In this document: piece after piece, positions 35,001 through 44,145 of the stretch
How positions within the stretch are numbered: position 1 is the stretch's first letter
How the letters are laid out: the number at the start of each line of letters is the position of its first letter
Assembly: GCF_004766045.1 (NCBI RefSeq)
Contig: NZ_SPQQ01000002.1
Location: 434,001 to 498,000, forward strand
DNA from: Desulfosporosinus fructosivorans
Lineage (GTDB): Bacteria; Bacillota; Desulfitobacteriia; Desulfitobacteriales; Desulfitobacteriaceae
DNA length: 64,000 nt
Reading direction: 5' to 3'
The notes under the pieces: generated by a model
Told to the model about the DNA's origin: nothing
Databases searched by the model: none
Seen by the model: the letters and a program-made list of their open reading frames with translations, nothing else
Made by a program: the position numbers and the translations under genes

Positions 35001-35471
35001 ATGATTCAGATGAAAATTCCAGGCAGAGACACCCTGAACCTGGAAATACTGATTTTAGATTTTAATGGAACATTAGCCCTCGATGGAAAGATGTTTGAAT
35101 CTGTGAAGGACAGTCTCATTTGTTTGTCCAAGTCCCTTCAGATCCACATTCTTACCTCGGATACTTATGGCACTGTGGAGCGTCAATGTAAGGGATTACC
35201 CGTACAGATAAAGGTGCTAGAGAGTATGGATCATACTACAGAAAAAGCAGATTATTTAAGCCAGTTTAACACCCAGGAAATTATCGCTATAGGTAACGGC
35301 GCCAACGATCATCTAATGCTGAAACGAGCGCATTTAGGTATCGGAATAATCGGGTTCGAGGGAGCCTCCGTGCAGGCACTTCTATCCGCCGACCTAGTTG
35401 TCAATAAAATTGAAGATGCTTTCGGTTTACTCATAGAACCTCAACGTCTCAAAGCGACCTTAAGACGTTAA
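35001..35471 (+). CDS. HAD-superfamily hydrolase, cap-less, P-type-ATPase-like
   Basis: I take the ATG at 35001 (156 residues), well placed after GGGAGGTGG. Motif I is LDFNGTLA (the second Asp of DxDGT is replaced by Asn), motif II is the Thr/Ser of LTSDTYG, and motif IV is GNGANDHLML. There is no cap domain. The DFNGT variant and GNGxND resemble the soluble HAD relatives of P-type ATPases. The substitution suggests altered or non-standard phosphatase activity; a small-phosphate phosphatase is possible. It stands alone. Confidence 0.8.
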   Translation: MIQMKIPGRDTLNLEILILDFNGTLALDGKMFESVKDSLICLSKSLQIHILTSDTYGTVERQCKGLPVQIKVLESMDHTTEKADYLSQFNTQEIIAIGNGANDHLMLKRAHLGIGIIGFEGASVQALLSADLVVNKIEDAFGLLIEPQRLKATLRR

Positions 35472-35494
35472 AGAGTTTAGTGAACTCGTTCAAT

Positions 35495-35585
35495 TAAAGT
35501 TAAACATCGAGACTTCGGTGGGGGACTCTACCCCACCGAAGTGGAACACGAGAGTACCACTTCCACTTGTAGAAGTGGTACTCTC
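35495..35585. repeat. dispersed hairpin repeat (REP-like), copy 1
   Basis: Two neighbouring hairpins: ACTTCGGTGGGG (35512-35523) with its complement at 35531-35542, and a 14-bp stem at 35550-35563/35572-35585. The left flank and first arm (from about 35495) match, in inverted orientation, the sequence at about 40011-40042. The ATCGAG-CTTCGGTGGG core is shared with only scattered differences, which marks a dispersed intergenic element. Confidence 0.65.
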
Positions 35586-35610
35586 TCGATTGGAGTATTA
35601 AGAAAGAAGC

Positions 35611-35805
35611 GTGAAACCTATGTATGCTACTGTAACTTCAGATTGCATTGGGTGCGGTGCCTGTGAAGAGATTTGTCCTCAAGTTTTCAGGATAAACCTC
35701 TATGAGATCGCCGAAGCTTATACTAATCCGATTCCTCAAGATGCCGAAGAAGCGACTAAACAAGCTGCAAAAAGTTGCCCGGTGGCAGCAATTATTTTGG
35801 AGTGA
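35611..35805 (+). CDS. small [4Fe-4S] ferredoxin
   Basis: 64 residues with one cluster motif, CIGCGACEEICPQ near the N-terminus and the distant fourth ligand in KSCPVAAI. This is the monocluster [4Fe-4S] ferredoxin arrangement. The start is GTG 35611 or ATG 35620; the ribosome binding site is weak (AGAAAGAAG). It is a low-potential electron carrier with no obvious operon partner and converges with the sensor gene at 35817. Confidence 0.88.
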   Translation: MKPMYATVTSDCIGCGACEEICPQVFRINLYEIAEAYTNPIPQDAEEATKQAAKSCPVAAIILE

Positions 35806-35816
35806 CGCAAAAGCAC

Positions 35817-38126
35817 TCAAGGGATTATGCTGATAAATACCTTTACCAACTCCGGATCAAACTGAATGCCAGCACTATTTTCCAATTGATTTATTGCAGT
35901 TTCTTTAAGTAGAGGACTGCGATAGCTTCTTTCGCTAGTCATGGCATCGTATGCATCCGCTATAGCAATAATCCTCGATTGAAGGGGGATTTCTTTCGCC
36001 TTTAACCTCTTTGGATATCCACTACCGTCCCATTTTTCGTGATGAGCTAGTACGTATTCTGCCATTTCAGACATGTCTTTTACCGTACTTAGTATTCTAT
36101 AGCCTATCTCTGGGTGACGGGTTATTTGTTCCCATTCATCTATCGTAAGTTTTCCTGGTTTATTAAGTATGTTTACGTCTATCGCTATTTTACCTATGTC
36201 ATGTAGTAAACCCACAGTTTTCAGTTCCTCAACTTTGCTTTCAGGTAAACCAAGCGCTCTGCCCATTTTTTCACATAAAGCTGAAACTCGATAAGAGTGC
36301 TGTTCTTCCCGTTTATTATTTTCATGAAGGGTACTGATAATTGCGCTTATTGTCTTCCCTCTTATACTTGGGCTTTCATGAAGTTTCGTCTTGTACATAA
36401 GCTCTTCTGCCTTTTTTAATATTTCTCGCATTATTTCTTCTTCATTTCGCTTAGTTTCATAGCCAAAGGATACCGAGAGATCAATTGAGCCGACCTTTTC
36501 TCTTAAGGCAAGGGCCTTAATACGTTTAATAATTTGTTCTGTTTCATAGGCATCCGTATTGGGTAACAGAAACACGAATTCATCCCCGCCAAGTCTAGCT
36601 ATAATTTCATCCGCTCGGCAACCTTGGGTCATAACCTTTGCCACCTTCTTGAGTAATTCATCCCCAATAGCATGCCCAAAGGAATCATTGACTAGCTTTA
36701 ACCCGTTTACATCGGCCATTACAATAGTCAAGGGAAGGTTTCTTTTCACATCAAGTCGCTTTAGCTCTTCTTCAAAGAATCTACGATTGTATAGTCCTGT
36801 AAGTTGATCATGGTAGCTTAAGAATTGCAACTTCTGTTCCATATGTTTTCGATCGCTAATATCTCTCAACAATGAATGGTAGGTTTTCTTTCCATTAAGC
36901 AGGATCGAAGTCATCATCACTTCAACAGTTATGATTCGATCATCGCTTTTTTGTAACCACCATTCATATTTCAGCTTACCTTCCTTTTGAGCAGTTTTAA
37001 TGATTTCTAGTGTTTCTTCTTTGGAATTTTTGCCATTAGATTGGTTTTTAGGGGAGAAATCCCACGGGCTTTTTCCGATGATAGAATTTTTAGAATCATA
37101 GTCTAATAAATCAAGGGCAGCAGGATTGCAATCAATTATTTGGTTACACTCCATCAGCAGTATCCCATCCGAGGAACCTTCAAACAATGTTCTAAATGTC
37201 GATTCACTTATTTTTAGATCCTTGATCAAATTATCAAGTTCTCTGGTTTTTTGTTCTACCTTTCTTTTAAGGGTCCTATTCCAGGAAAAGAGAACTAATA
37301 TAACCAAAAGGATAATAATTGAAATACTGATCGCAGATCTAAAGATTTCCGCTTCATAAAACGAGGGACTTGAGATTCCGAACCATTTTTTATTAATCGA
37401 CTTGTATTCATCGGTTGAAATCTTCGCGAAACCACTATTTATAGTACTAACGAGTTCAAAATTCCCCTTTTTAACTGCCCTATGAAGCGTGCTCGTGTAT
37501 AACGAACTAGAATAATTAAATTCATCCTGAATTTGCATTTTATACATATAATATAATGCTGGAGGTTTTCCCAGAGTAAATATTACAATATTCTGGTCCT
37601 TAGCCGCTTGAACAACTTCTTCAGCTGTATCATATTCAACTATATTTTTTACACCATTTTCTTTAAGAAACTGAATACTGTTGTCTCCTTTTTTGACCCC
37701 TACTGTGAAACCCGACAACGAAGACACGTTGGAAATCCCTGAGATATTCCGGTGCGAAAAAATCGGAACATCTATATTTGCATAGGAATCCGTGAATTCA
37801 AGAATTGTTGCCCTATCCTTATTATAGGAGATAGTATCGATTACATCATATTCTCCACTTATCATGCTTAAATAGGCTTTATTCCAATCCATTCCGTTAA
37901 TTCTGACTTGTATACCAGTCTTCTTTTCAAAGAGTTTCCATTGATCGATCGTAATTCCTTGTAAGATTCCATGATCATCTCTAAAGGAGTAAGGGGGATA
38001 GTTGTCATCAAGGACGACATTAATCGCTTTAGTGTCCTCAGCAGCACCCACATAAGTAGTATTTAATAGAAATAATAATAAACCTATTACTAGGATTAAG
38101 AAGTGCTTGTTCCTGTTATTTCTCAT
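35817..38126 (-). CDS. periplasmic-binding/PAS/GGDEF/HD-GYP cyclic-di-GMP protein
   Basis: 769 residues. A signal peptide (about 8-28) is followed by a SBP_bac_3 solute-binding domain (about 33-250, NVVLDDNYPPYSFRDDHG), a membrane helix (about 267-288), PAS (about 310-425), GGDEF with intact LGGDEF, and HD-GYP with HDIGK and HHEKWDGSGYP. It therefore carries both synthesis and degradation domains for c-di-GMP under control of an extracellular amino-acid-like ligand. A Fur-type 7-1-7 palindrome lies 28 bases before the start. Which activity dominates cannot be told. Converges with the ferredoxin gene. Confidence 0.93.
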   Translation of the reverse strand: MRNNRNKHFLILVIGLLLFLLNTTYVGAAEDTKAINVVLDDNYPPYSFRDDHGILQGITIDQWKLFEKKTGIQVRINGMDWNKAYLSMISGEYDVIDTISYNKDRATILEFTDSYANIDVPIFSHRNISGISNVSSLSGFTVGVKKGDNSIQFLKENGVKNIVEYDTAEEVVQAAKDQNIVIFTLGKPPALYYMYKMQIQDEFNYSSSLYTSTLHRAVKKGNFELVSTINSGFAKISTDEYKSINKKWFGISSPSFYEAEIFRSAISISIIILLVILVLFSWNRTLKRKVEQKTRELDNLIKDLKISESTFRTLFEGSSDGILLMECNQIIDCNPAALDLLDYDSKNSIIGKSPWDFSPKNQSNGKNSKEETLEIIKTAQKEGKLKYEWWLQKSDDRIITVEVMMTSILLNGKKTYHSLLRDISDRKHMEQKLQFLSYHDQLTGLYNRRFFEEELKRLDVKRNLPLTIVMADVNGLKLVNDSFGHAIGDELLKKVAKVMTQGCRADEIIARLGGDEFVFLLPNTDAYETEQIIKRIKALALREKVGSIDLSVSFGYETKRNEEEIMREILKKAEELMYKTKLHESPSIRGKTISAIISTLHENNKREEQHSYRVSALCEKMGRALGLPESKVEELKTVGLLHDIGKIAIDVNILNKPGKLTIDEWEQITRHPEIGYRILSTVKDMSEMAEYVLAHHEKWDGSGYPKRLKAKEIPLQSRIIAIADAYDAMTSERSYRSPLLKETAINQLENSAGIQFDPELVKVFISIIP

Positions 38127-38153
38127 AAATACCTCACAAAAATATTTTACGCA

Positions 38154-38168
38154 TGAGAATGATTCTCA
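38154..38168. promoter_or_regulatory. Fur-box-like palindrome upstream of the GGDEF/HD-GYP gene
   Basis: TGAGAATGATTCTCA is a perfect 7-1-7 inverted repeat close to the Fur consensus TGATAATNATTATCA. It lies 28-42 bases upstream of the start codon at 38126, where binding would block transcription or elongation. Confidence 0.55.
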
Positions 38169-38330
38169 GGCTATTAGCTCCACACTTATTATTCGTACCC
38201 AATTATATACGTCCGAGTCAAAGAAATAAAGATAATTAATGCCCTCACAGCCAAGCGCTACCCCATCCAGCTTGACGGAATTGTTGGGTGTAAAAGTAGG
38301 AACCTGCCGATTAAATCAAACGTAAAGAAA

Positions 38331-38365
38331 GGGCGCTCCTTTAATGTTAATTAAAGTGAGCGCCC
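38331..38365 (-). terminator. terminator of the lactate dehydrogenase-like operon
   Basis: On the minus strand GGGCGCTC is paired with GAGCGCCC across an inner AT-rich stem (CTTTAAT/ATTAAAG) and followed by TTTCTTT. It lies 27 bases after the stop of the oxidase at 38392. This is a canonical intrinsic terminator. Confidence 0.88.
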
Positions 38366-38391
38366 ACACTATTGGTGATTCCTGTCTATGG

Positions 38392-39792
38392 TTACTGGCA
38401 AACTTTCCCTGGATTCAGTATATTCTTAGGATCAAAAGCTAATTTGATATTTTTCATCAGCCCTACATATTCACATCCACATTGCTCTAGCATATAGCTT
38501 TTTTTGGCAAATCCAATACCGTGTTCACCCGATACTAATCCTTCTAGTTCCACGGATTTAGTATACATTGCTTCAAAAACCTCAGCCAACTTCCTCTTCC
38601 ATGCCTCTTCTGAAAGATCATCCTTTAAGACATAAACGTGTAAGTTACCATCACCCGCATGCCCAAAACTCCTGATTCTTACATCAAACTGCTTTTGAAG
38701 CAGAGTTGTGTATTTAATAAATTCTGCCACTTTATTTCTGGGAACAACAACATCACATTCATCAATCTCAGTCGTTGATGCCTTCACTGCCTCTAGGAAA
38801 GCTCCTCTTGCGGACCAAACGGCTTCTTTTCGTTCATCCGTATCAATAATAAAGACATCAAAAGCCCCCTCTTCAAGGCAGATATTCGCTACTTTTTCGT
38901 AATCTTTTTCAATATCTTCCGTGCTGTTGCCATCAAAGGTTAACAATAAATAAGCATCTGAAGAATTGTCCGGAAACTTTTTGCCGAGAAATTCTTCGGC
39001 AGCTAAGATTACTTCCCTCTGCATAAATTCAATAGCTGTAGGGGTCGCTTTTGATTTGATGATCTTTGGAACGGTACTAATGGCCATATCGAGATCTGGG
39101 AACGGTATTAACAAAGAGATTGCTTTCTTCGGCAGGGGTATTAGTTTCAAGATCGCTTTTGTCACGATACCTAAAGTTCCTTCAGACCCGCAGATTAAGT
39201 CTTTTATACTGTAACCAGAAGAATTTTTAACTACTTTTCCTCCAGTATTAATGACTTCTCCATTAGGAAGAACGACTTCCAGCCCTCTTATATAATCTCT
39301 TGTAACTCCATACTTAACAGCTCTCATTCCACCTGCATTCGTATTGATGTTACCCCCTATGGTTGCCGATTTTTCACCTGGGTCTGGTGGATAGAATAAA
39401 TCGTATTCTTCAACATATTTACTTATCTCCATTAACAGCACACCGGGTTCAAGTGTTAGCGTTAAGTTTTCTTCATCGATTTCTAGTATTTTGTTCATCA
39501 GACACATGTTTATCATAATTCCACCGAAAATTGGCACGGATGCACCCACAAGTCCTGTTCCTGATCCTCTAGCTACAACAGGAATAACGTTTTCATAGGC
39601 GTATTTCATGATTTTTGACACTTCGTCTGTCGAAAGAACTTCCACTAAAACGTCAGGCATTCTGCTGATTCCACCCAATTCATCATGACTGAAATCCTCA
39701 TTAATTGCCTCTCCCGTAAAGACTCTCTCTTCCCCTAGTAGGGACACTAAGAACTCTATATCTTTGGCATCAAGTATCTTATAATCGTTCAT
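38392..39792 (-). CDS. FAD-linked oxidase, lactate/glycolate dehydrogenase subunit (LctD/GlcD-like)
   Basis: 466 residues: a PCMH-type FAD-binding domain ([48 protein letters not shown]) and the GlcD C-terminal domain ending in [16 protein letters not shown]. With EtfB and ferredoxin-EtfA upstream on the same strand, the order matches the lctBCD operon of Acetobacterium woodii, whose complex oxidises lactate with NAD+ by confurcating electrons from lactate and reduced ferredoxin. Identity as lactate rather than another 2-hydroxyacid is inferred. The 263-base gap to etfA, filled with a repeat, is unusual. Followed by a strong terminator. Confidence 0.88.
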   Translation of the reverse strand: MNDYKILDAKDIEFLVSLLGEERVFTGEAINEDFSHDELGGISRMPDVLVEVLSTDEVSKIMKYAYENVIPVVARGSGTGLVGASVPIFGGIMINMCLMNKILEIDEENLTLTLEPGVLLMEISKYVEEYDLFYPPDPGEKSATIGGNINTNAGGMRAVKYGVTRDYIRGLEVVLPNGEVINTGGKVVKNSSGYSIKDLICGSEGTLGIVTKAILKLIPLPKKAISLLIPFPDLDMAISTVPKIIKSKATPTAIEFMQREVILAAEEFLGKKFPDNSSDAYLLLTFDGNSTEDIEKDYEKVANICLEEGAFDVFIIDTDERKEAVWSARGAFLEAVKASTTEIDECDVVVPRNKVAEFIKYTTLLQKQFDVRIRSFGHAGDGNLHVYVLKDDLSEEAWKRKLAEVFEAMYTKSVELEGLVSGEHGIGFAKKSYMLEQCGCEYVGLMKNIKLAFDPKNILNPGKVCQ

Positions 39793-39875
39793 GAAATCTC
39801 CTCCATGTTTCGTAATTTATGACATCGCACATTTCAGCCTCTTAAAAAGTTCAGCCAAATTCAGATCAAGTTTTC

Positions 39876-40046
39876 AAACTCCACTTATCAATTCCAAGAC
39901 ACCCACTTCTATAGTGGATGTTCCGATTTCCAATTTGATGACTACTCTCCGGTGGAGAGTAGCGCCGTGCCGCCTTTCTCAATGGGAACTTAGCGGCGAA
40001 GGAGGTAGTCGCCCACCGAAGCCTCGATGTTCAGCTTTATGGTTAA
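39876..40046. repeat. dispersed hairpin repeat (REP-like), copy 2, between etfA and lctD-like gene
   Basis: Contains a perfect 9-bp hairpin CTACTCTCC/GGAGAGTAG (39942-39950, 39954-39962), a longer GCCGC/GCGGC pairing (39970-39996) and, at about 40011-40042, the inverse of the core of the repeat at 35495. It splits an operon that elsewhere is tight, so it probably inserted there. Confidence 0.6.
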
Positions 40047-40055
40047 GCAAGTTCA

Positions 40056-41267
40056 CTATCGTGCTGCGCAAGCCTCAGCCTTTGAATTTTTAAGGTCTTC
40101 AATTAATTGAGGAACGATCTCATAGATATCTCCGATCACTCCATAGTGAGCCACGTTAAAAATTGAAGCATTTGGATCTTTATTTATCGCAAATATTCTC
40201 TCTGAACTATTCATTCCTGCAGCAAACTGAACTGCGCCTGAAATGCCAAGAACAATGATGAGTTTCGGTTTAACCGTTCGCCCAGAGAGACCTATTTGCT
40301 TCTTGGCATGAATCCAACCAGATTCAACGAGGGGTCTTGTCCCTGCAATTTGAGCGTCCAGAAGATCGGCCAGTTCTTGAATCATGACCATGTCTTTTTC
40401 TGATTTTAAGGCTCTTCCGACAGCTATGATAACTTCTGCATCAGATATATTTTCTTCGATTTCTTTTTTCGTAACCTTTAAAACATTAATATTAGACGCT
40501 AATACCGCTCTGTCTAGTTCACATACCGTGATCTTCCCACTTGGATCACATTGTTTTTCAGGTGCATTCATTACCTTATATCTCACAGTTGCCATTTGGG
40601 GTCTCGTGTTCGGACAGACAATTTGAGCCATAATGTTCCCACCAAAAGCAGGTCTTATTTGCACAAGGTCTGTATCTTCTTTCATTTCAAGGACCGTGCA
40701 GTCCGCTGTTAAACCCGTTCTAAACCTTGCAGCGACTCTTGGTGCCAATGAACGCCCAACCGTTGTCGCTCCAACCAGTAAGGAGGACGGTTTCATAGTA
40801 TTAACAAAGTCTTCAAAAGCGGCTGTATAAGGTTCTATTCTAAAATGGTTTAATTCTTCGTAGTCATAGACAAAGACTTCGTCTACTCCATAGTGAAGTA
40901 ATTCTTTAGCTTTATCCGTAATATGGTATCCGATAAATACGCAGTAGACAGGAAAATTAACCACTGCAGCAAGTTCTTTGGCTTTTCCGATCAGTTCCAT
41001 GGTTACTGGATGTATTTCCCCTTCTACATGGTCAACATAGACTCCAATACCCTTCCATAAACTCTTGTCGACCTTAGCAACCTCTTCTTCGATAAATTCC
41101 ATGACCCCTTTGGGGCCCTTCTTAACACAGATTTTGCACATTTTGCAGCCAGCAGTGATTTCAATAATCCCGTTATTATTTTCAATAGCATCGAATGGAC
41201 AAACATCTATTAATGCTTGAATGTTTGATTCACTAACCTTTTCTTGGTGACAAATCAACTTACTCAT
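40056..41267 (-). CDS. etfA: electron transfer flavoprotein alpha subunit with N-terminal ferredoxin domain
   Basis: I start at the ATG at 41267 (403 residues) after a strong CGGAGGT site. The N-terminal ~65 residues are a ferredoxin-like domain with VCPFDAI and GCKMCKICVKKGP, followed by the EtfA domains, including the FAD-binding C-terminus (RPLVESGWIHAKKQIGLSGRTVKPKLIIVLGISGAVQFAAGM). The ferredoxin extension is typical of EtfA in bifurcating and confurcating complexes such as Lct and Car. Nineteen bases separate it from etfB. Confidence 0.92.
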   Translation of the reverse strand: MSKLICHQEKVSESNIQALIDVCPFDAIENNNGIIEITAGCKMCKICVKKGPKGVMEFIEEEVAKVDKSLWKGIGVYVDHVEGEIHPVTMELIGKAKELAAVVNFPVYCVFIGYHITDKAKELLHYGVDEVFVYDYEELNHFRIEPYTAAFEDFVNTMKPSSLLVGATTVGRSLAPRVAARFRTGLTADCTVLEMKEDTDLVQIRPAFGGNIMAQIVCPNTRPQMATVRYKVMNAPEKQCDPSGKITVCELDRAVLASNINVLKVTKKEIEENISDAEVIIAVGRALKSEKDMVMIQELADLLDAQIAGTRPLVESGWIHAKKQIGLSGRTVKPKLIIVLGISGAVQFAAGMNSSERIFAINKDPNASIFNVAHYGVIGDIYEIVPQLIEDLKNSKAEACAAR

Positions 41268-41286
41268 CAGACTACCTCCGTTTTCT

Positions 41287-42075
41287 TTATACAAACTTTA
41301 GCTGTGTGAGTTTTTCCGCTATTTTAGAACTAAGTTGGGTCCCAGTTCCAGTCCATGTTTCTCGGTCATTATTAACAGAGGGGGGGAAGATTCTTTCCAC
41401 CTGGGTCGGTGAACCCGTAAGCCCATATCGCTTTTCATCTTGATCTTCGAAATCGTTTAAGCTTATAATCTGAATTTCTCTATCTTTCGTACTTACTTTT
41501 CTCTTATAGGAAGGAAGTCTTGGCTGAAATATATCTTTTTCTACGGTTAACAGACACGGAAATCGAATTTCAGCTATTTCAAGCGTATTGGGCATGTCCA
41601 TTTCTACAACCACAGATTTTTCTTTGAGTTCAATTATTTTTAATACGTTGGCAATATGAGGTATTTCTAGATATTCAGCCATCTCAGGGCCTACTTGAGC
41701 AGTGTCTCCATCGGTCGTCTGCTTTCCACAAAGTATAAGATCGAAATTACCCATCTTACGCACACCTTGGGAAAGTGTGTAGGAAGTTGCTAGAACGTCT
41801 GCTCCCGCAAATTTTCGATCGGATACTAAAGCTCCTTCGTCAGCACCCATCATAAAGGCTTCTTTTATAACCTCTTTAGCTTGTGGTGGTCCCATACTTA
41901 TAACTTTAATCGTACCACCTTTTTGTTCCTTAATTCTTAAGGCTGTTTCAATTGCATAAAGATCATAGGGATTCATTTTCGAATCGACTCCGTCTCGTTT
42001 TAAAACGCCTGTTATCGGATCAACTTCAATTTTCGAGGTTCCTGGAACTTGTTTGATACAAACTAATATTTCCAT
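41287..42075 (-). CDS. etfB: electron transfer flavoprotein beta subunit
   Basis: 262 residues of the EtfB fold: [50 protein letters not shown] and the conserved [20 protein letters not shown]. This subunit binds NAD and the bifurcating FAD in such complexes. It is the first gene of the lct-like operon. A GGTCAG-N5-CTGACC palindrome lies about 110 bases upstream. A GGGAGGG-type site precedes the ATG. Confidence 0.93.
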   Translation of the reverse strand: MEILVCIKQVPGTSKIEVDPITGVLKRDGVDSKMNPYDLYAIETALRIKEQKGGTIKVISMGPPQAKEVIKEAFMMGADEGALVSDRKFAGADVLATSYTLSQGVRKMGNFDLILCGKQTTDGDTAQVGPEMAEYLEIPHIANVLKIIELKEKSVVVEMDMPNTLEIAEIRFPCLLTVEKDIFQPRLPSYKRKVSTKDREIQIISLNDFEDQDEKRYGLTGSPTQVERIFPPSVNNDRETWTGTGTQLSSKIAEKLTQLKFV

Positions 42076-42185
42076 GATGCACCCTCCCTATATTGTAATT
42101 TTACAGTCCTTACTCACAGACCTAATTAGTATAGCGTTACATAATTATTCTTAACTTCTTACAAAAAACAAACATCACAACAACC

Positions 42186-42202
42186 GGTCAGACCACCTGA
42201 CC
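42186..42202. promoter_or_regulatory. FadR/LldR-type operator upstream of etfB
   Basis: GGTCAG-ACCAC-CTGACC is a perfect 6-bp inverted repeat with a five-base centre; the first half contains GGTCAGACC as a smaller repeat. GGTnnnACC motifs are typical of GntR regulators of lactate and fatty-acid genes. A plausible -10 (TATGCT, minus strand) lies just upstream of it. No such regulator gene is adjacent. Confidence 0.5.
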
Positions 42203-42330
42203 AATTAATAATAGCATAGCATTCGCTCTTCCACAAAGTAAATATTTACAATTTTTGAAACAGTGTCTTTTTAACAACTTTAAGACTTTTTACCCTAAGC
42301 TAAGACTACTTACCCATCAATAGGCAATCA

Positions 42331-43914
42331 TTACTTAGGAAACAAAGAGGCCAGGATCTTACCTATTAAAGGAATTTTAATGATATTGTTCTGGCGAATT
42401 AGCTTTAACATACCCAGCAACCAGACATAGACAAATATTGAAAACATAATTCCTATCAACATGATCGTTGTCACGCCCAATTTGGACGACAAATTATTAA
42501 GTCCAGTAAAAAGCATCCGTCCAAGGCATCCCATCGCCATCGCTGCTCCTAAAATCTTGATTAATGTCGAGATCTCCAGCTCGAAATGAATAAATTTAAC
42601 AACGGAAGCGTAGTGTAAGGCGGTTTCCAAAATTACGCCAATGCTAATAGCTAAAATTACGCCGTTGATTCCCAGCATTGGATTGGAGGCCAATGGGTAA
42701 ATAAGTGCAACTGCTGTGCACTTGGCTATAAGGTTATTGAACATCGCGGTCTTCGCTTGCCCTATTCCAACCAAAACAGACTGAAGTGGAGTCTGGAGAT
42801 AATTTAATAGAAAAAAAGGTGCAATTAATTTCAATAATGGCGCCGCAGCCGACGCGTGGTATACCACTGTCATTAATTCTTGCGCATAGAGATACAGCAA
42901 AATAGTACTAGGTGCGCCAACGATCAGGGCAGCGCCAAGCGCTTGATTTAACCGTCGGTTGACTAAACGGAGATTGTTTTGAGCATTTGCTTCGCTAATA
43001 GCAGGGACTAAAGTAACTCCAAGGGACTGGTTGATAAAAGCAGGCAGAAATAACAGGGGCATAACGAAACCTGTCAACATCCCATATTGTCTTGTAATCA
43101 GGGCGGAACTGACTCCAGCCAAAGCCAGACTTTTAGTAATTACAACCGGTTGAAGAGCCCTGGAAAAGGACATCACAAAACCATTGCCTGTGGTAGGTAA
43201 ACCAGTCTGTAGTAATTCCATTAGAACATCTTTTCCACGGATAATTTGATTCCAACGAGGATGAGTAACTCGAAATTTCCTATGATGTGAGATTCTGAAC
43301 AGAACAATAAAAATAAGCAAGGAACAACCTTCCCCTAAAACGCTGCTAATCACCGCTCCTGCGGCGGCATATTCAATCCCCAATGGAATCAGCCACTGTA
43401 CCAAACCAAAGGTAAAACTAACCCGCACAATTTGTTCGATTACTTGTGCAATGGCAATCGGATTCATAGTTTGCCGGCCGCGGAAATAACCTTTAAGCAC
43501 ACCTGAAACTGCCCCAAGCGGAATAATCGGGATCATAGCCATAAACGAATAATACGATCGCGAATCGATCAAAAAGTAACGTGAGAATGTCTTACCTCCT
43601 AAAACCGTGATACAGACGACAAGGATACTCAAACTGACCGTTATTGCCAAAGATATAATGAGTATCTTTTTTACTTTTACCCCATCTCTTTGGGCATCTG
43701 CTTCCGCTACCAAACGAGAAATAGCCACCGGTAAACCAATAGTCGTAAGGGTCATCATCAATCCCATAAAGGGCATGACCATCTTTTGTAATCCAATTCC
43801 TTCGGCACCTAAAACTCTTGATAGGACAATTGAATTGATGAAAACCAAGATTTTCGTTATGAAAGCGGCAACGGTTAGAACAAAGGCTCCTTTGACCAAA
43901 CTTTGTTTCTTCAT
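42331..43914 (-). CDS. spoVB: SpoVB-like MOP/MATE-family flippase
   Basis: 527 residues with about 14 membrane helices. The N-terminus KGAFVLTVAAFITKILVFINSIVLSRVLGAEGIGLQKMVMPFMGLMMTLTTIGLPVAISRLVAEADA is characteristic of the SpoVB/YtgP group of the MOP exporter superfamily. These flip lipid-linked wall or spore-cortex precursors. Several paralogues usually occur per spore-former genome, so the name is by family, not orthology. Monocistronic; AAAGGT precedes the ATG. Confidence 0.8.
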   Translation of the reverse strand: MKKQSLVKGAFVLTVAAFITKILVFINSIVLSRVLGAEGIGLQKMVMPFMGLMMTLTTIGLPVAISRLVAEADAQRDGVKVKKILIISLAITVSLSILVVCITVLGGKTFSRYFLIDSRSYYSFMAMIPIIPLGAVSGVLKGYFRGRQTMNPIAIAQVIEQIVRVSFTFGLVQWLIPLGIEYAAAGAVISSVLGEGCSLLIFIVLFRISHHRKFRVTHPRWNQIIRGKDVLMELLQTGLPTTGNGFVMSFSRALQPVVITKSLALAGVSSALITRQYGMLTGFVMPLLFLPAFINQSLGVTLVPAISEANAQNNLRLVNRRLNQALGAALIVGAPSTILLYLYAQELMTVVYHASAAAPLLKLIAPFFLLNYLQTPLQSVLVGIGQAKTAMFNNLIAKCTAVALIYPLASNPMLGINGVILAISIGVILETALHYASVVKFIHFELEISTLIKILGAAMAMGCLGRMLFTGLNNLSSKLGVTTIMLIGIMFSIFVYVWLLGMLKLIRQNNIIKIPLIGKILASLFPK

Positions 43915-44001
43915 GTGATTAACCTTTCACCATACAATGTTTGATCTATATCTATGTAAGCTCAGGGCATTTCAAAACTTCATTCGAGTAGAAACGCCCA
44001 C

Positions 44002-44034
44002 TTCTAGAACTATGGGTGCACCATAGTTCTAGAA
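44002..44034. repeat. intergenic inverted repeat between SpoVB-like and HD-GYP genes
   Basis: Perfect 14-bp arms TTCTAGAACTATGG (44002-44015) and complement (44021-44034) around a five-base loop. The flank CGCCCACTTCTA resembles ACACCCACTTCTA at 39900 in repeat copy 2, so this may be another member of the same intergenic repeat family. Confidence 0.6.
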
Positions 44035-44077
44035 ATAGGAATCAGCATGGAAATTTCGAACCTCAGGAGACCGCACA

Positions 44078-44106
44078 AAAGAGCCCGTCCTGAGGACGAG
44101 CTCTTT
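44078..44106 (-). terminator. terminator of the HD-GYP gene
   Basis: Stem GAGCCCGTCC/GGACGAGCTC with one C-A mismatch and a 3-base loop, extended by AAA/TTT; on the minus strand it ends in CTCTTTTGTG. It lies 40 bases after the stop at 44146. A nearly identical hairpin occurs on the other side of the gene. Confidence 0.75.
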
Positions 44107-44145
44107 GTGTGGGTTTCTCTATAAACTTATATGTTCATTACAAAA

